Origin: Chara braunii
Taxonomy: Eukaryota; Streptophyta; Charophyceae; Charales; Characeae
NCBI GenBank assembly: GCA_003427395.1
Contig: BFEA01000659.1
Span: forward strand, 503,138 to 525,933
Direction: 5' to 3'
Length of the DNA: 22,796 bases
Both the position numbers and the translations under genes were made by a program. This document shows, in pieces, positions 8,684-18,262 of this stretch; within the stretch, counting starts at the first letter, position 1, and the number at the start of each line of letters is the position of its first letter. The notes beneath the pieces are model-generated. The model saw only the letters and a program-made list of their open reading frames with translations. It searched no databases and had not been told where the DNA came from.

Positions 8684-8978
8684 ACGTCGTGAGACAGTTC
8701 GGTTTCTATCTACCGTTGGTAATTTGAGGAGAACTGAGAGAATTCATCCCTAGTACGAGAGGACTGGGAGGGGTCAACCTATAGTGGACCGGTTGTTATG
8801 CCAGTGGCATTGCCGGGTAGCTACGCTGGTATGGGAGAACCGCTGAAAGCATATAAGTGGGAGACCCCTTTGGAAAAAAGTTATCACACAAAGTGAAAGA
8901 CCATTACTTGAATAGGCGAGAAGTAAAAGCACTGTGAGGTGTGAAGCTTACTCGTACTAATTACGATTCCGACTATTG
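8684..8978 (+). rRNA. rnl: Mitochondrial LSU (26S) rRNA, 3' end only
   Basis: The last ~295 bases of a bacterial-type large-subunit rRNA. ACGTCGTGAGACAGTTCGG is the peptidyl-transferase-centre strand. AGTACGAGAGGA (8752-8763) is the sarcin-ricin loop, followed by GCATTGCCGGGTAGCTACG, GCTGAAAGCATATAAGTGGG and CTTACTCGTACTAAT, the conserved 3' terminus. The order and spacing match E. coli 23S from about position 2590 to the end. The 5' nine tenths of the gene are missing and a group I intron tail precedes it. A non-functional insert unless it is spliced from elsewhere, for which there is no evidence. Confidence 0.92.
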
Positions 8979-9010
8979 GGGATAATGAGGATAAATACAA
9001 ATATCAGATT

Positions 9011-9148
9011 ATGGATTTAGTGAAATATTTAACATTTTCAATTATTTTTTTTCTTTTAGGTATTTGGGGAATCTTTTTAAATAGAAAGAATATCCTTATT
9101 ATGTTAATGTCAATTGAGTTAATGTTACTTGCTGTCAATTTGAACTTT
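9011..9148 (+). pseudogene. nad4L: Mitochondrial nad4L, first 46 codons
   Basis: Subunit 4L of respiratory complex I. The translation starts [20 protein letters not shown] and includes [19 protein letters not shown], the invariant membrane segment with the proton-path glutamate. The family is about 100 residues long; here the second half is missing, cut precisely where a tRNA-type SINE begins. The gene lies 32 bp after the LSU rRNA end on the same strand, so this rnl-nad4L pair is probably a true stretch of the donor mitochondrial genome. Confidence 0.92.
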
Positions 9149-9150
9149 GG

Positions 9151-9316
9151 CTGATTTCAGCTGTGTGATCTTGTCGATCGCGCGACCGAAATCGTCCGCG
9201 CCGGCCCAGCTAGCTGCTCCAAAAGGAGCTAGCCAGTGGGTAGGATATATCCGGGCTCGATCCCAGTACCTGCTGGGTGGAAGTCTGATACCTGAACCTA
9301 TTGGGCTAGCTTTTTT
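9151..9316 (-). mobile_element. tRNA-derived SINE
   Basis: Minus strand: A box TAGCCCAATAGG (9308-9297) and B box GGGATCGAGCC, 43 bases further on, the tRNA spacing for RNA polymerase III. The tRNA-like head spans about 9315-9240. A ~90 base body follows, including a GCTAGCT/GGAGCTAGC-type hairpin, ending at nad4L. No poly-A tail or clear target duplication is visible. Pol III promoters of this form imply a nuclear location for the surrounding mitochondrial DNA. Confidence 0.6.
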
Positions 9317-9858
9317 TTCACGTTGAGAGAGGAGCAGCCCTTCTATATGAAGGGCTAAAGCGCCCAGCAGGCCACCCTCGAGCACTCAGCAGGCTTCGTC
9401 TGCTAAGCCGGCCTACTACCGTGGCTGGCTAGTTGGGTTAGCAGCACACAGCCTTAGCAGTTGCCCTCTCAGCAGGCCACAACGCCATCACATCCGATCC
9501 TCGATGCGAAAGCCTCACGGACCCAAAAAGAAAATTTCATATTTCCCTCACGTTGCGGTTCCAACCTTCGTCGCAGCGACCCTTTTTTAGCCTTCTTAGG
9601 CCTTGAATCGCGTGGTCGTAAGTCTAATCCTAATATTCTCACAACTGCACACTTCCGTGGTTCTGCCACATACCGCGACCGTCCGATTATATTATCAACG
9701 GACGTCAACGGTGTCTGGTTTAAGAAAGTTCGATCATAGGTTTGGTCTGAATAAACTTTGGCAACATCATTCTCATCAAGTTCTTCAATTTAAGGAAAGA
9801 GTCAGACAATGTCCGACGTTAAAAAAAACTCGGCAAATACCTGACAACGCAACTTTAC
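9317..9858. other. Unassigned; possible Helitron 5' part
   Basis: AGCAGGC words recur (9366, 9391, 9473), and TGGCTAGTTGGGTTAGC at about 9424 is a second A-box-like sequence without a properly spaced B box. From about 9560 a plus-strand frame with arginine/lysine-rich content runs toward the Helitron and may be its poorly conserved N-terminus. Confidence 0.3.
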
Positions 9859-10639
9859 TTGCACAATCCTCAACATTTGGATGATGTGATTGATCAAAGC
9901 GTATATTTTCGTAATTTAGGTGCACATACGTCTAATGTCGAACTGAAGCGAATGAAACGGATATTGAGAATGTTCCACGAATTGCTAAAACGTTGTAACA
10001 ATTACGTGAGGAACTTTATGACGATTGTTGACCTTTCGTCGAAAAGTTAAGCGGGGGGAAGTTGCTCATAAATCCAAATGTCATGCCCGCAGAGGAACAT
10101 GCAAGGCGTTATAACCGTCTCACAGGTCTGCACGAGGTGTGCGGTCTCATGCCCGATGACCTTTTTGCTCGTGAGTTCGAGATTCGTTTGCGTGGTCCTC
10201 TTCTGGGTGAGCGGCAAACGGTTGTGGTTCCGGAATGTTCCCGGGCGCATGTCTACTTAAGGTTTGTTTTGCTTTTCACAGAGGGAATTGATAGTTGGTT
10301 TGTCCGGTGTGCCTCGTAAGTTGGATGACCGTCAGGACTTGGTGTCAAGGAGTACTATGCATTTCACCTTCACGAACGCGGTTGTGAAAGACCTTATCTC
10401 CTTATGCAGCAAGTTTTTTTCATGAGTTTTGCTACATGGCGTACGCTAAGGTTGAATCTCTTCGCTTAAAATGAGTGAGATTCCATCATAAAGATTTGTG
10501 ATCGGAGTATTATCAGGATTTACAAGATGTCGTGAAACAAAAGTAACGTGGTGACGGTGTTGGAACAAAAGTGGTTAGGCCTTCGGCTTCGCCCACTTCG
10601 TGTCCTGAGGTTGCCTCGAAGTCCACGGGGGAAACTGGT

Positions 10640-10785
10640 CACTTGATTCAGTGAAACCCCACCAAATATGTAAGAGAACTCAAAGCAAGTAGAGTTAGTG
10701 AGCCGTGTAATGAGCAACTATTTCGCACGGTTCAGAGGTCACTTCAGTAAGTCTGTGCAAATCATATTGAAGTTTTGACCCCTAT
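10640..10785 (+). other. Group II intron domains V and VI
   Basis: GAGCCGTG..CACGGTTC at 10700-10733 is a 34-base hairpin of the length and form of domain V, with the AGC catalytic triad in its lower stem (eight pairs, one G-U). The following bases to CCCCTAT can form domain VI, and the segment ends AT, fitting the AY end of group II introns, directly before nad3 exon 2. The upper stem of domain V is imperfect (AAT(G)AG/CTATT). The 5' domains are absent here. Confidence 0.65.
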
Positions 10786-10854
10786 CCCTTTTGATGATGC
10801 CAGAAGTCGTTTTGATATACGATTTTACCTTGTGTCTTTATTTCTTATTTTTGG
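10786..10854 (+). pseudogene. nad3: Mitochondrial nad3, exon 2 start
   Basis: Translates PFDDARSRFDIRFYLVSLFL and IF, the conserved NAD3 sequence that immediately follows ECGF(D). Its first base completes the codon left open by the exon 1 fragment at 1385-1524. The remaining third of the protein, including the LEVT and WAVSL motifs, is absent. It sits behind a group II intron 3' end, so the splice junction is preserved, but 9.3 kb away from its exon 1 and inside a Helitron. Confidence 0.88.
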
Positions 10855-10863
10855 GGCGACAGT

Positions 10864-11031
10864 TTGAAATTTATTGATTGCAGTCATGCTTTTCAGCCTG
10901 GTAGAGACTCCGCCGCAGCTCTGACTCTAGGGAGCCTCCATGTAGGAATAAAAAAACACCAAACATGGGTTATCGAAGGCGACATAACTAACTATGATTA
11001 TTTTATAGATCACAACGTTTTTCTTATGAAG
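10864..11031 (+). pseudogene. Group II intron reverse transcriptase fragment
   Basis: The frame reads FIDCSHAFQPGRDSAAAL and later [18 protein letters not shown], corresponding to GFRPGRS.H.AL and W.IEGDI..FFDNIDH of intron-encoded reverse transcriptase/maturases, spanning fingers block 2a to catalytic block A with its first aspartate. The YADD block, domain X and endonuclease are missing. One residue pair appears inserted in block A. Probably from a mitochondrial intron. Confidence 0.75.
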
Positions 11032-11045
11032 TTTCTATTTGTCTT

Positions 11046-11135
11046 ATTATAATTACAGTATTAATTTGCGTAGGTTCTTGTAATTTCACGGAAATCGTCC
11101 TAGCACAAAAACAGATATGGTTTGGTATTCCCCTT
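11046..11135 (+). pseudogene. nad1: Mitochondrial nad1, internal fragment
   Basis: Subunit 1 of respiratory complex I. The frame reads [20 protein letters not shown] followed by KQIWFGIPL, which closely follows plant-type NAD1 just upstream of its AETNRAPFDLPE quinone-site block. That block is absent: after PL the sequence changes to unrelated bases. It is joined in frame-independent fashion to the intron RT fragment. The 11136-11290 segment after it is probably more intron or mitochondrial sequence (GGCAACCCCTCGTGAACC) but is not identifiable. Confidence 0.8.
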
Positions 11136-11290
11136 ACAGACAAAAAAGTTGAAGGCGTTTCCGAATTTTCTTTATAAAGGCAACTTCGTTGCACTTAGGA
11201 TCGCCTGTACTAAGGGCAAGGCAACCCCTCGTGAACCAAGAAAGTGACCAAACACGTCTGCTATTAAACTATCGAGTAGAGGTAAGACTA

Positions 11291-12600
11291 TCGGGGGCCC
11301 CCGATAAGATATCACGACAACATGACAATCGTAAGGCGATTCGGGAAACCGGATTTTTTCATCACTATGACGTGCAACACTAATTAGCCAGAGATCAAAC
11401 AAGCGTTGTTGCCAGGTCAATGTCCTTACGACAGGTCGGATCTTTTCTCGAGAGTGTTCAAAGGTTATCTTGCACAACTCAGATAAAAAACAAACGGATC
11501 TTTGGTAGGGTGAATGAAATGTTATATGTTCTGGAGTTTCAAAAAAGGGGTCTATCACACGCACATATATTGGTTATCTTGCATCCTCATGATAAACGTC
11601 GGGATGCAGATGTTGTTGACAATGTGATGTGTGTCGAGATTTCTCCGGAAGAGGAATTGAGAGAAAGGGTTGTCGAGTTCATGTTTTACACGATTTGTGA
11701 TTCGAAGAAACGCGACACTTCGTGTACACAGGACGAAGAATATACAAAAGGGTTCCCAAAAAACTTCATTTCGACAACAACATTCAAAGACGAACAAATG
11801 TACCCTTCGTATAGGAGAAGGAAAACAAGTGACGGTGGTTTTATTATTGTTCAAAATGGTATCGTTACGATTATCGTCGTGTGGTCCCTTATAACCCTTA
11901 CTTGCTAATAAGTTTTAATTGCCACTTGAATGTTGAGTATTGTGTTAACATCAAGGAGCGCAAGTACGTGTATAAGTACGTATACAAAGGGTGATCGTGC
12001 TATGGTTTGCGAGCAAGATAGTAATGTGTCCATCGATGAAGTTAAATCATATTAAAATATGCGTGTTGTAGGTGCGTGCGAGGCATGCTGGCGTCTATTT
12101 GAGTTCGACCTAGCAAAACAATGGTCCGCGGAAAGATTATCCGTGCATATCGAAAACACGCGAAAAGTGCAATTCGAACTTGACACTGAGCATGATGTTA
12201 TTTCGCATAGACCTCGGAAAACGAAATTAACGGCGTAGGTGAAATGCAACTCTTTGAATGGATATGTTCCTAAAGAGGAGTTTCCTCTGTATGTAGAGAC
12301 TGTTAATACTCATGTATGGGACAACAAAGATAAGAAGTGGAACTGAAGAAAGTGTGATCTTCACGGTAGTCCCTTCGAAAAATTCTCTCGGTTGCATCAT
12401 GTGAGAATCACGGAAGGGGAACGATTTTATCTGCGTGTGTTGCTAAACCTTAAACATTCTCGTGGGGTGCGGTCTTTTTTTTTGTCGAAATTTGTACGGT
12501 ACACGAAGGCGAATACGATTTTTTCTGATCTGTGTGCCTTCGATTGGGCTTTTTGCAAACCGGCGATGCGTACGATCAACGCACAGAGACAGCCATAGGA
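11291..12600 (+). pseudogene. Helitron Rep (HUH endonuclease) domain, broken
   Basis: The nicking and joining domain of a Helitron transposase. After GKPDFFITMTCNTN comes EFQKRGLSHAHILVIL, in which the HAH (11558-11566) supplies the metal-binding histidines of the HUH motif. Next are GFPKNFISTTTF and MYPSYRRRK (11750-11822), then KYVYKYVYKG (11963-11992), whose two tyrosines three residues apart fit the catalytic pair. Further on are EACWRLFEFDLAKQW, EEFPLYVETVNTHVWDN and GERFYLRVLLNLKHSRG, all usual in the Rep-to-helicase linker. At least three frame changes and several stops occur (for example around 11410, 11905 and 12237). Not expressible as one protein. Confidence 0.88.
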
Positions 12601-12894
12601 CATTATATGTCTGAAAAAGTTCGTAAGGTATTTGCTATGATTCTCGTTTTTCGTCTAGTGAACGATTCGGTTCGTTTCTTTGAATAGTATTGGGATAAGA
12701 TGTGTGACGATTTTCAGTATTGTGTAGACAATAAAATGAATTCCCCAAACATTTTGCAATCGTTAGTCTTATTTAATCTTGACTGTATTTTGCAAGAGAC
12801 TGGAAAAAACATCCGCTAGTTCTGCCTTTATTATCCGACACCCGACGGGGAAACAATTGTTTAGAATATACCGAGACATTTCGAGAACAGAACG

Positions 12895-14219
12895 GTGTCG
12901 TTGATTCTAAACGACGAGTTGTCGTATGATCCGATTCAAATGCAACGTAGATATGACTCCGATTTTCGACGTCTTCGGTCACTCCAACAAGCGTTGGTGG
13001 AAAGAGTTGTTCGGGTTGTGCAAGAGAAAAAACCGTTGCGTGCTTTTGTCGATGCACCGACCGGAACAGGAAATACTTTTTGCATTAAAATGATTTGGGA
13101 GGGCATCAGGTCTCGTTCTGCAATTGGACTGGTCGTGGCATCAAGTGGCATAGCAACGACTTTTTTGACAGAGGGTCGAACGTTTCACTCACGATGCTGG
13201 ACACCTTTGAAACTTAATAAGACGCATCCCTTCTCAATTCCGAAATAAAGTGATCTTGCAGAGTTTATCCGTCGTGCCGACTTGATTGTTTGGAACGAGG
13301 CTCCGATGAGTAATAAGTTTCACTGGAAACTCTTGACGTTACGCTTCAGGACCTTTGTAACAATGATGAGCCGTTTGGTAGGAAAGTTTTACTTCTTGCT
13401 GGGGATCTTAGACAGGTTTTGCCCATTGTGAAACACGGATCGCGGACGCAATAAATTGATGCGCCCATCAAAATCTCTCCTTTGTGGAAATCTTTTGAGG
13501 TTCATCAACTGTCAACTAACTGAAAATATGTGAATTTTAAGCTTAGGCGATGATGAAATGACACGAATGTATGCCCACTTTTGAATGCGTATTGGGAATG
13601 GTGACCATCATCGTGTTGCTCCTAATGAACCTGATGCAGTAAGACTGTCACGTGAGATTTGTAGGGATAAACCAATTTATGAATTGATTTCATTGACGTT
13701 TGACGATGTGTCGAACCACGTGGGGGATGCCGAGTATTTATCGCCTCGATTAATTCTACGCCCTACTAATGATGATGTCGGTTTTGTTAACAACCGTGTT
13801 CTTGACGATTTCCTTAGGGAGTCGCGTGAGCTTTTCAGCGTTGATTATCCCGATTATAATGATACCGGACTTAGTATTGAGCGAGAGTTTTTAAATTCTC
13901 TCAATGAATCAGACCTTCCACCTCACAAGCTCCGCTTGAAAATTGGTGCGTCCGTGATGCTTTTGTGAAATTTGTCGTCGAAGCGACACTTTGCAAGGTC
14001 GATTATAAAAATGATTATTAATGATGATTTGTTGCAAGTGACAATAATGCGCACGGATAAGACAAGATTGATCCCCAAGATTGATCTCACAAGCGATGAA
14101 GAGACCACCGGGTTTAAATAGTGTAGGATGCAATTTACTGTCCGTCTTGCTTTCGCTGTAACGATTAACAAGTCTCGTGTTGGTCATCTCAACAACATCC
14201 GTGTTGCGTTGCCTGATTA
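12895..14219 (+). pseudogene. Helitron PIF1-like helicase domain, broken
   Basis: The 5'-3' DNA helicase half of RepHel (SF1B). Visible: Walker A-like DAPTGTGNTFCIKMIW (motif I, with N at 13072-13074 where lysine is required), VVASSGIATTFLTEGRTFHS (Ia), ADLIVWNEAPMSNKFHW (Walker B region, DE-type replaced by NE), LLAGDLRQVLPIV (III, after a frameshift near 13350), FLNSLNESDLPPHKLRLKIG (IV region), LAFAVTINKSRVG (V). The last motif (YVALSR) is missing: the frame breaks at 14219. The lost lysine alone would abolish ATP hydrolysis. Stops occur at 13246, 13966 and 14119. Confidence 0.9.
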
Positions 14220-14725
14220 AAAAAAATTACCAAAGAATATTGTATATCATCAACTTTTGGGATGAGTTGTTCAAAATTTTTTTTTTTTCGAGCCTTGGCG
14301 TTCCGATTAATTTTGTCATTTTCTTTCTTCGCAGGTGATTCCCGAATGGGCCATAAATATGACACTCGTGCTAAGAGGAAAGCAATGGGAACCAACAATA
14401 CCACTCGAGATGATCCGAATGTTACGTCAAAAGTTGGAGCCGAACATTCGGAGAGGTAAAAAAAAAATGGAAATAATGAGCGATCGGTCAGTCTTGGAAG
14501 TGAACATGCTCAGGACAATCATGTTGTTTTTTGCGAAGTTGAACGTGCATGTTCGCAAGGGAATACCCTTGATGATGCTGAAAACATGATTGTGGACGGG
14601 GGTGGTGATGATTGTTGTGCTGATGGGAATGATTCACGTAGAGGTCAGTCATATAGGCCTAATATCCTTACATTTCCCGATGACGAGGATGATAACGTTA
14701 TGGGTGATTCGAATCAGCATTCAAC
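14220..14725 (+). other. Unrecognised, no clear gene
   Basis: A T run (14277-14288) then short frames; one continues as an acidic stretch with PDDEDDNVMGDSN (around 14680-14710). It may be the 5' end of the frame that follows. The Helitron 3' end should lie here but no CTRR terminus with hairpin was found. Confidence 0.3.
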
Positions 14726-15973
14726 ATGAGAAAGAGACGTGGTGCGAAAGCTAATCTTTTGGGTTCCCCCGACGTGTTGGAGCCTACCTTAGCTGATAAT
14801 CGGGCGAGACGGCAACCTGTTGTTGTTGAAATGGAAACTCGAATTATGAGAGCGCTGAATGCATTCCCCGACGATGCACTTGCATCTCTTCCGTTTTGTG
14901 CAAGGGTCGCTGATTGTGCACGTATTCATGATTCGTGTTCGCAATCTCAACGCAGTTGACGCGAAAGAGATGTTTGCACCACATCGCAACCACAAAATTC
15001 TTCGGGGGTTGTTGTGGTGCCTGATGATAACGATGCACCAAGAGTCCGCACTCTGAATCCGCGCACTTACCTTGCTAGATGGTTTGACGATGCCAAAAAG
15101 GTTGACATGCAAAATGTCTTGATTGAGGTGTTTTTTCAAATGTTTGTCAGAAGTGTCACAATCGTAAAAGATTGACAAATATGGGAAAATTTACTCGACT
15201 GGAAAAAAAACAAACTCACTGGTATGGGGTAGAAACGACAACCCCCCCTTCCTTCAGACCCGTTGAATATTTCGAATTTGGAGGCTTCTTTTATGTTGCA
15301 ATCTTTTTTGAACGATGAGTTCATTGTTCTCTCTAATAAGGAGATTACAAGGATGACAATTCATTTGCCACATTGTCGAACCGAATGGACAATTCCTCAG
15401 CCCTTTCACAGATATGCACGAATAAAGAACCTTCTAAAAAAGATTTCTCCTGCGGTTTCTTCTTCTGCTCCTCATTTCACTCCGATCCGTAGACTCCCCC
15501 TTCAAAAAGCATCTCCTTCAAATTTTTAACGTCTTGCGGACTTTGCTCCACCGTTCAAAATGTCAACGTCGATTGTCAGTACCTCTATTGTTATTTCTGC
15601 TTTGCCGGCCACTACGGCTACTCCATTTCCTGTCAGTTGTGTTGTGCCCGATGTTACATCATCAACAAAATATATGCATGTCCATACAGGACCGTTGGGA
15701 CAACCGAGTTCTTCTAATTTTAACATTGTCATATATGACTCTCTTGAATCTATTGGTCCCCAATAAACACTTACACACTTGTCACGGTCTCATTTGCCAG
15801 TTCTCACAGATTCAAAATACTGTGGAAGCAGCAAAGGAATTGAATACGAGCATGGACACTTGAAGGTGTGTGGATGTTGTAATTCATCTCGATTACAATC
15901 GTCAAGGACAGGGTCGATTCAGAACTTTCGAGGAGTATCGTCGCAAAGTGTCACAACGAGTTTCTGTTCGTGA
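14726..15973 (+). pseudogene. Unrecognised protein frame with stops
   Basis: One reading frame stays protein-like for over 1.2 kb, interrupted by single stops near 14957, 15172, 15229, 15527 and 15763. It starts basic (MRKRRGAKANLLGS), then RTYLARWFDDAKKVDMQNVL (around 15060-15120), then NLEASFMLQSFLNDEFIVLS (15275), a Ser/Pro-rich stretch, and a Thr/Ser/Val-rich part. In another frame near 15870-16010 there is HLDYNRQGQGRFRTFEEYRR, so a frameshift probably occurs. I cannot assign it to a family. It may be an extra ORF of the Helitron, a 5' ORF of the retroelement downstream, or a third decayed element. Confidence 0.4.
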
Positions 15974-16156
15974 GGTGCTGCAAGATAATCGTTCCAATGA
16001 AGGAAACTTATTTGTCTTATGAAAGATATAAGAAGAGCGAGATGTTCATTGGGTGGTTGTCCAGCCCTTTAATGATAGAATTTTAGATACTCATTTTCGG
16101 TTTCGGTTACGTAATTGGCCCTACAAAAGATATGGGAGGAGAAAGACAAACAAATG

Positions 16157-16158
<2 letters not shown>

Positions 16159-16220
<62 letters not shown>
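16159..16220. repeat. (GA)n microsatellite
   Basis: About 30 GA units; reads as Arg-Glu repeats in translation and is not coding. Confidence 0.95.
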
Positions 16221-16223
<3 letters not shown>

Positions 16224-16417
16224 GACTTAAATAATTTTAACGTAATATTATTCCGTTTTTTTAAGTCGACGTTGATTCCCTTACGCGATAATTGTGCCTT
16301 GGTCATACTGCGGCCACTTGCGTATTGTAATGGAACGAAAAATCTTCATATGAAACATTTTTTCTTTGTATACTCTTGCTCGTCTTCCTTTATTCTTTGT
16401 TTTGTTGTTGCTCTTTT

Positions 16418-16532
<115 letters not shown>

Positions 16533-16699
16533 CTTTTTCTTTCTTCCCCTCTCTCTTTGTTTGTCTCTGTCTCTGCTCGTTTTTTCTCTTGCTTTTTTTT
16601 TTTTTTGTCACTTTTTTTATTCGTGAATTAAACTCAGACTTTGTAGCCATTTTTAGGCTATTCTTTATTATCATGTGATTCGTTTTTTTTTTTTTTAAA

Positions 16700-17209
16700 G
16701 TTTGTCCCAGTTTATGCGAATGGTCCGTATCAGGTTGCCTACAACATTTATTATTTTAGCGGGCATGGCTCGCACCGTCCGCACCGCGGGCGCTTATAAT
16801 GCATTGATCCAATTCTTTATCATACGTCTGTACGTCTTGTTGATCATGCCTTCTTTCGACGGGCTGCTGCACCCCGCGAGGGTTTCTGGGTTCGTAAACT
16901 TCAAACTCTTCACCCGGTTGGTTTCAATGCAATCCTTCCAATGGCTCGACTGCCGACTCCACGACGACACTTCCGCCCTCATCGTTGGACACAAATGGGC
17001 CCTCGTCTCTTGGCTCCTCAGCCCCCTCTACCTCCTCATGCCTCAGCTCCTCTTGTTTCCCTCCCTACCACATCTATTGCTGCTCCATCCGTTCCTGCAC
17101 CGGTTGATCCTTCTCGCATAGCATCCCTTTTACCAACACCCGTTGGCTATTATGTTGCACAACTTTTATCTACACTCTCTTTCCAACACCCCCTCACTGT
17201 TTACCTCTC
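16700..17209 (+). pseudogene. Pro/Ser-rich 5' region of the retroelement
   Basis: Two overlapping plus-strand frames. The clearest (16941-17270) is proline-, serine- and alanine-rich (PLPPHASAPLVSLPTTSIAA) and leads into the RT-bearing frame. Low complexity makes its family unrecognisable. It is probably a disordered N-terminal part of the same polyprotein with frameshifts, but could be non-coding leader. Confidence 0.35.
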
Positions 17210-18042
17210 TTGCCAACACCTTTGGTTAAGTCATTTGTTGTCGATCTTCGTCCGGGTCACCAACTTATGATTCGTACCTCACTGCATCGTCTTCTCACTG
17301 AAGCTGCTTCAGGTAATTGGTGTCGTGTCAAGACTGATATTGAGCAAGCAGCACCAGCATGGCGGATACGACTTTTGCAATGGCTTTATAACAATGTTTC
17401 CAATGCGGACATGACAGCAGACATTCGAGAAATCGAATGCCTCATCCGAAAATCACAGCATACCCGCCAATGTTACACAACACAACCTCGTGACCCATTT
17501 ACTGACCATATCAAGATCGTACATGCGAATGATAGCTCGTGCTACAAACTTGCGCCATGTGTTACAATTTCCGGATGTAGTTGCATTGCAACCCGATCCT
17601 CAAGCAACCACACATGTTCGTGTGTGTGACAAACTGATGCCACCCACGAGTGTCCAGTTTTGTAACTTCACTGATGTGGCGTTGAGTGTTACTCCTGGCA
17701 TGACCTTACCTGACTCCTGTGATTGTGAATGTCGTAGAGTCTTTCCACATTGTTCTAATCTTGTGGATGACCATGTTGTGTCTATTGACTACAATGTCAT
17801 CTCCGATGATATCCTTCGCAATCTTTTTCAAGAAGGCTCAAAGTATCGGTTGAATGGGGAAATTGTCGATGTGCTCCAGGCACTGACAATTGGACTAGAC
17901 GAGTACATTGTCAATTACAAAAGGTTGTTGGTCGGGTCTCGATCTGTTTCTTTCTCGTCTCTTTCTCAAAAGTTGAACAGTTGACGTTCTGCACTCCTTG
18001 CACATTGCCAATCCAATGCATCTTCGTTCTCCAATCTTGTGT

Positions 18043-18262
18043 AGACCCCCGTACGAATACGGGCCGTACGTACGGGCTCATATGGTAGTACGGACTGTAC
18101 GTACGAAAAAAAAGCAAAAAATAAAATAAAAAAATATCTGAAAAAAACATATGTTATGCCGAAAAATAAATTGAAACACTTTTGCCTCAGGGTCATATTG
18201 AAATTCATTACCAAATTTGAGATAAGAAAACAAAACGATTTTTATTATTTATTTTTTTCAAT
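18043..18262. repeat. Insertion related to the CAGGG family
   Basis: CCCGTACGAATACGGGCCGT and further CGTACG words, an A-rich run, then AACACTTTTGCCTCAGGGTC and TTCATTACCAAATTTGAGAT. This matches the left half of copies A, C and E in order, but with TACG in place of AACG words. It interrupts the retroelement frame between the N-terminal block and RT. Left and right borders are approximate, and no full right end is present. Confidence 0.55.

Larger units (their letters stand above)
9859..14219 (+). mobile_element. Degraded Helitron (RepHel coding region)
   Basis: A ~4.4 kb rolling-circle transposon remnant. Reading across frames, conserved Helitron blocks appear in order: RRYNRLTGLHEVCGLMPDD and LRFVLLFTEGIDSWF (10100-10305), KFFHEFCYMAYAKVESLRLK (10410-10470), GKPDFFITMTCN and LPGQCPYDRSDLFSRVFKG (11345-11468), the HUH replication initiator motif, KYVYKYVYKG, a WRLFEFDL block, and a PIF1-like helicase. 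Frameshifts and stops are frequent. A ~700 bp mitochondrial patch interrupts it at about 10577-11290. Neither the 5' TC nor the 3' CTRR end with hairpin was found, so the borders are only those of recognisable coding sequence. Confidence 0.9.

Noticed and set aside
9424-9560. Second A-box-like word (TGGCTAGTTGGGTTAGC) as another SINE
   Set aside because: The nearest B-box-like sequence is about 130 bases away, too far for a tRNA-type promoter.
17210-17630. GIY-YIG endonuclease at the RT N-terminus
   Set aside because: I looked for it because it would settle a Penelope-like assignment; no GIY/YIG pair or following Arg/Glu pattern is visible in any frame.
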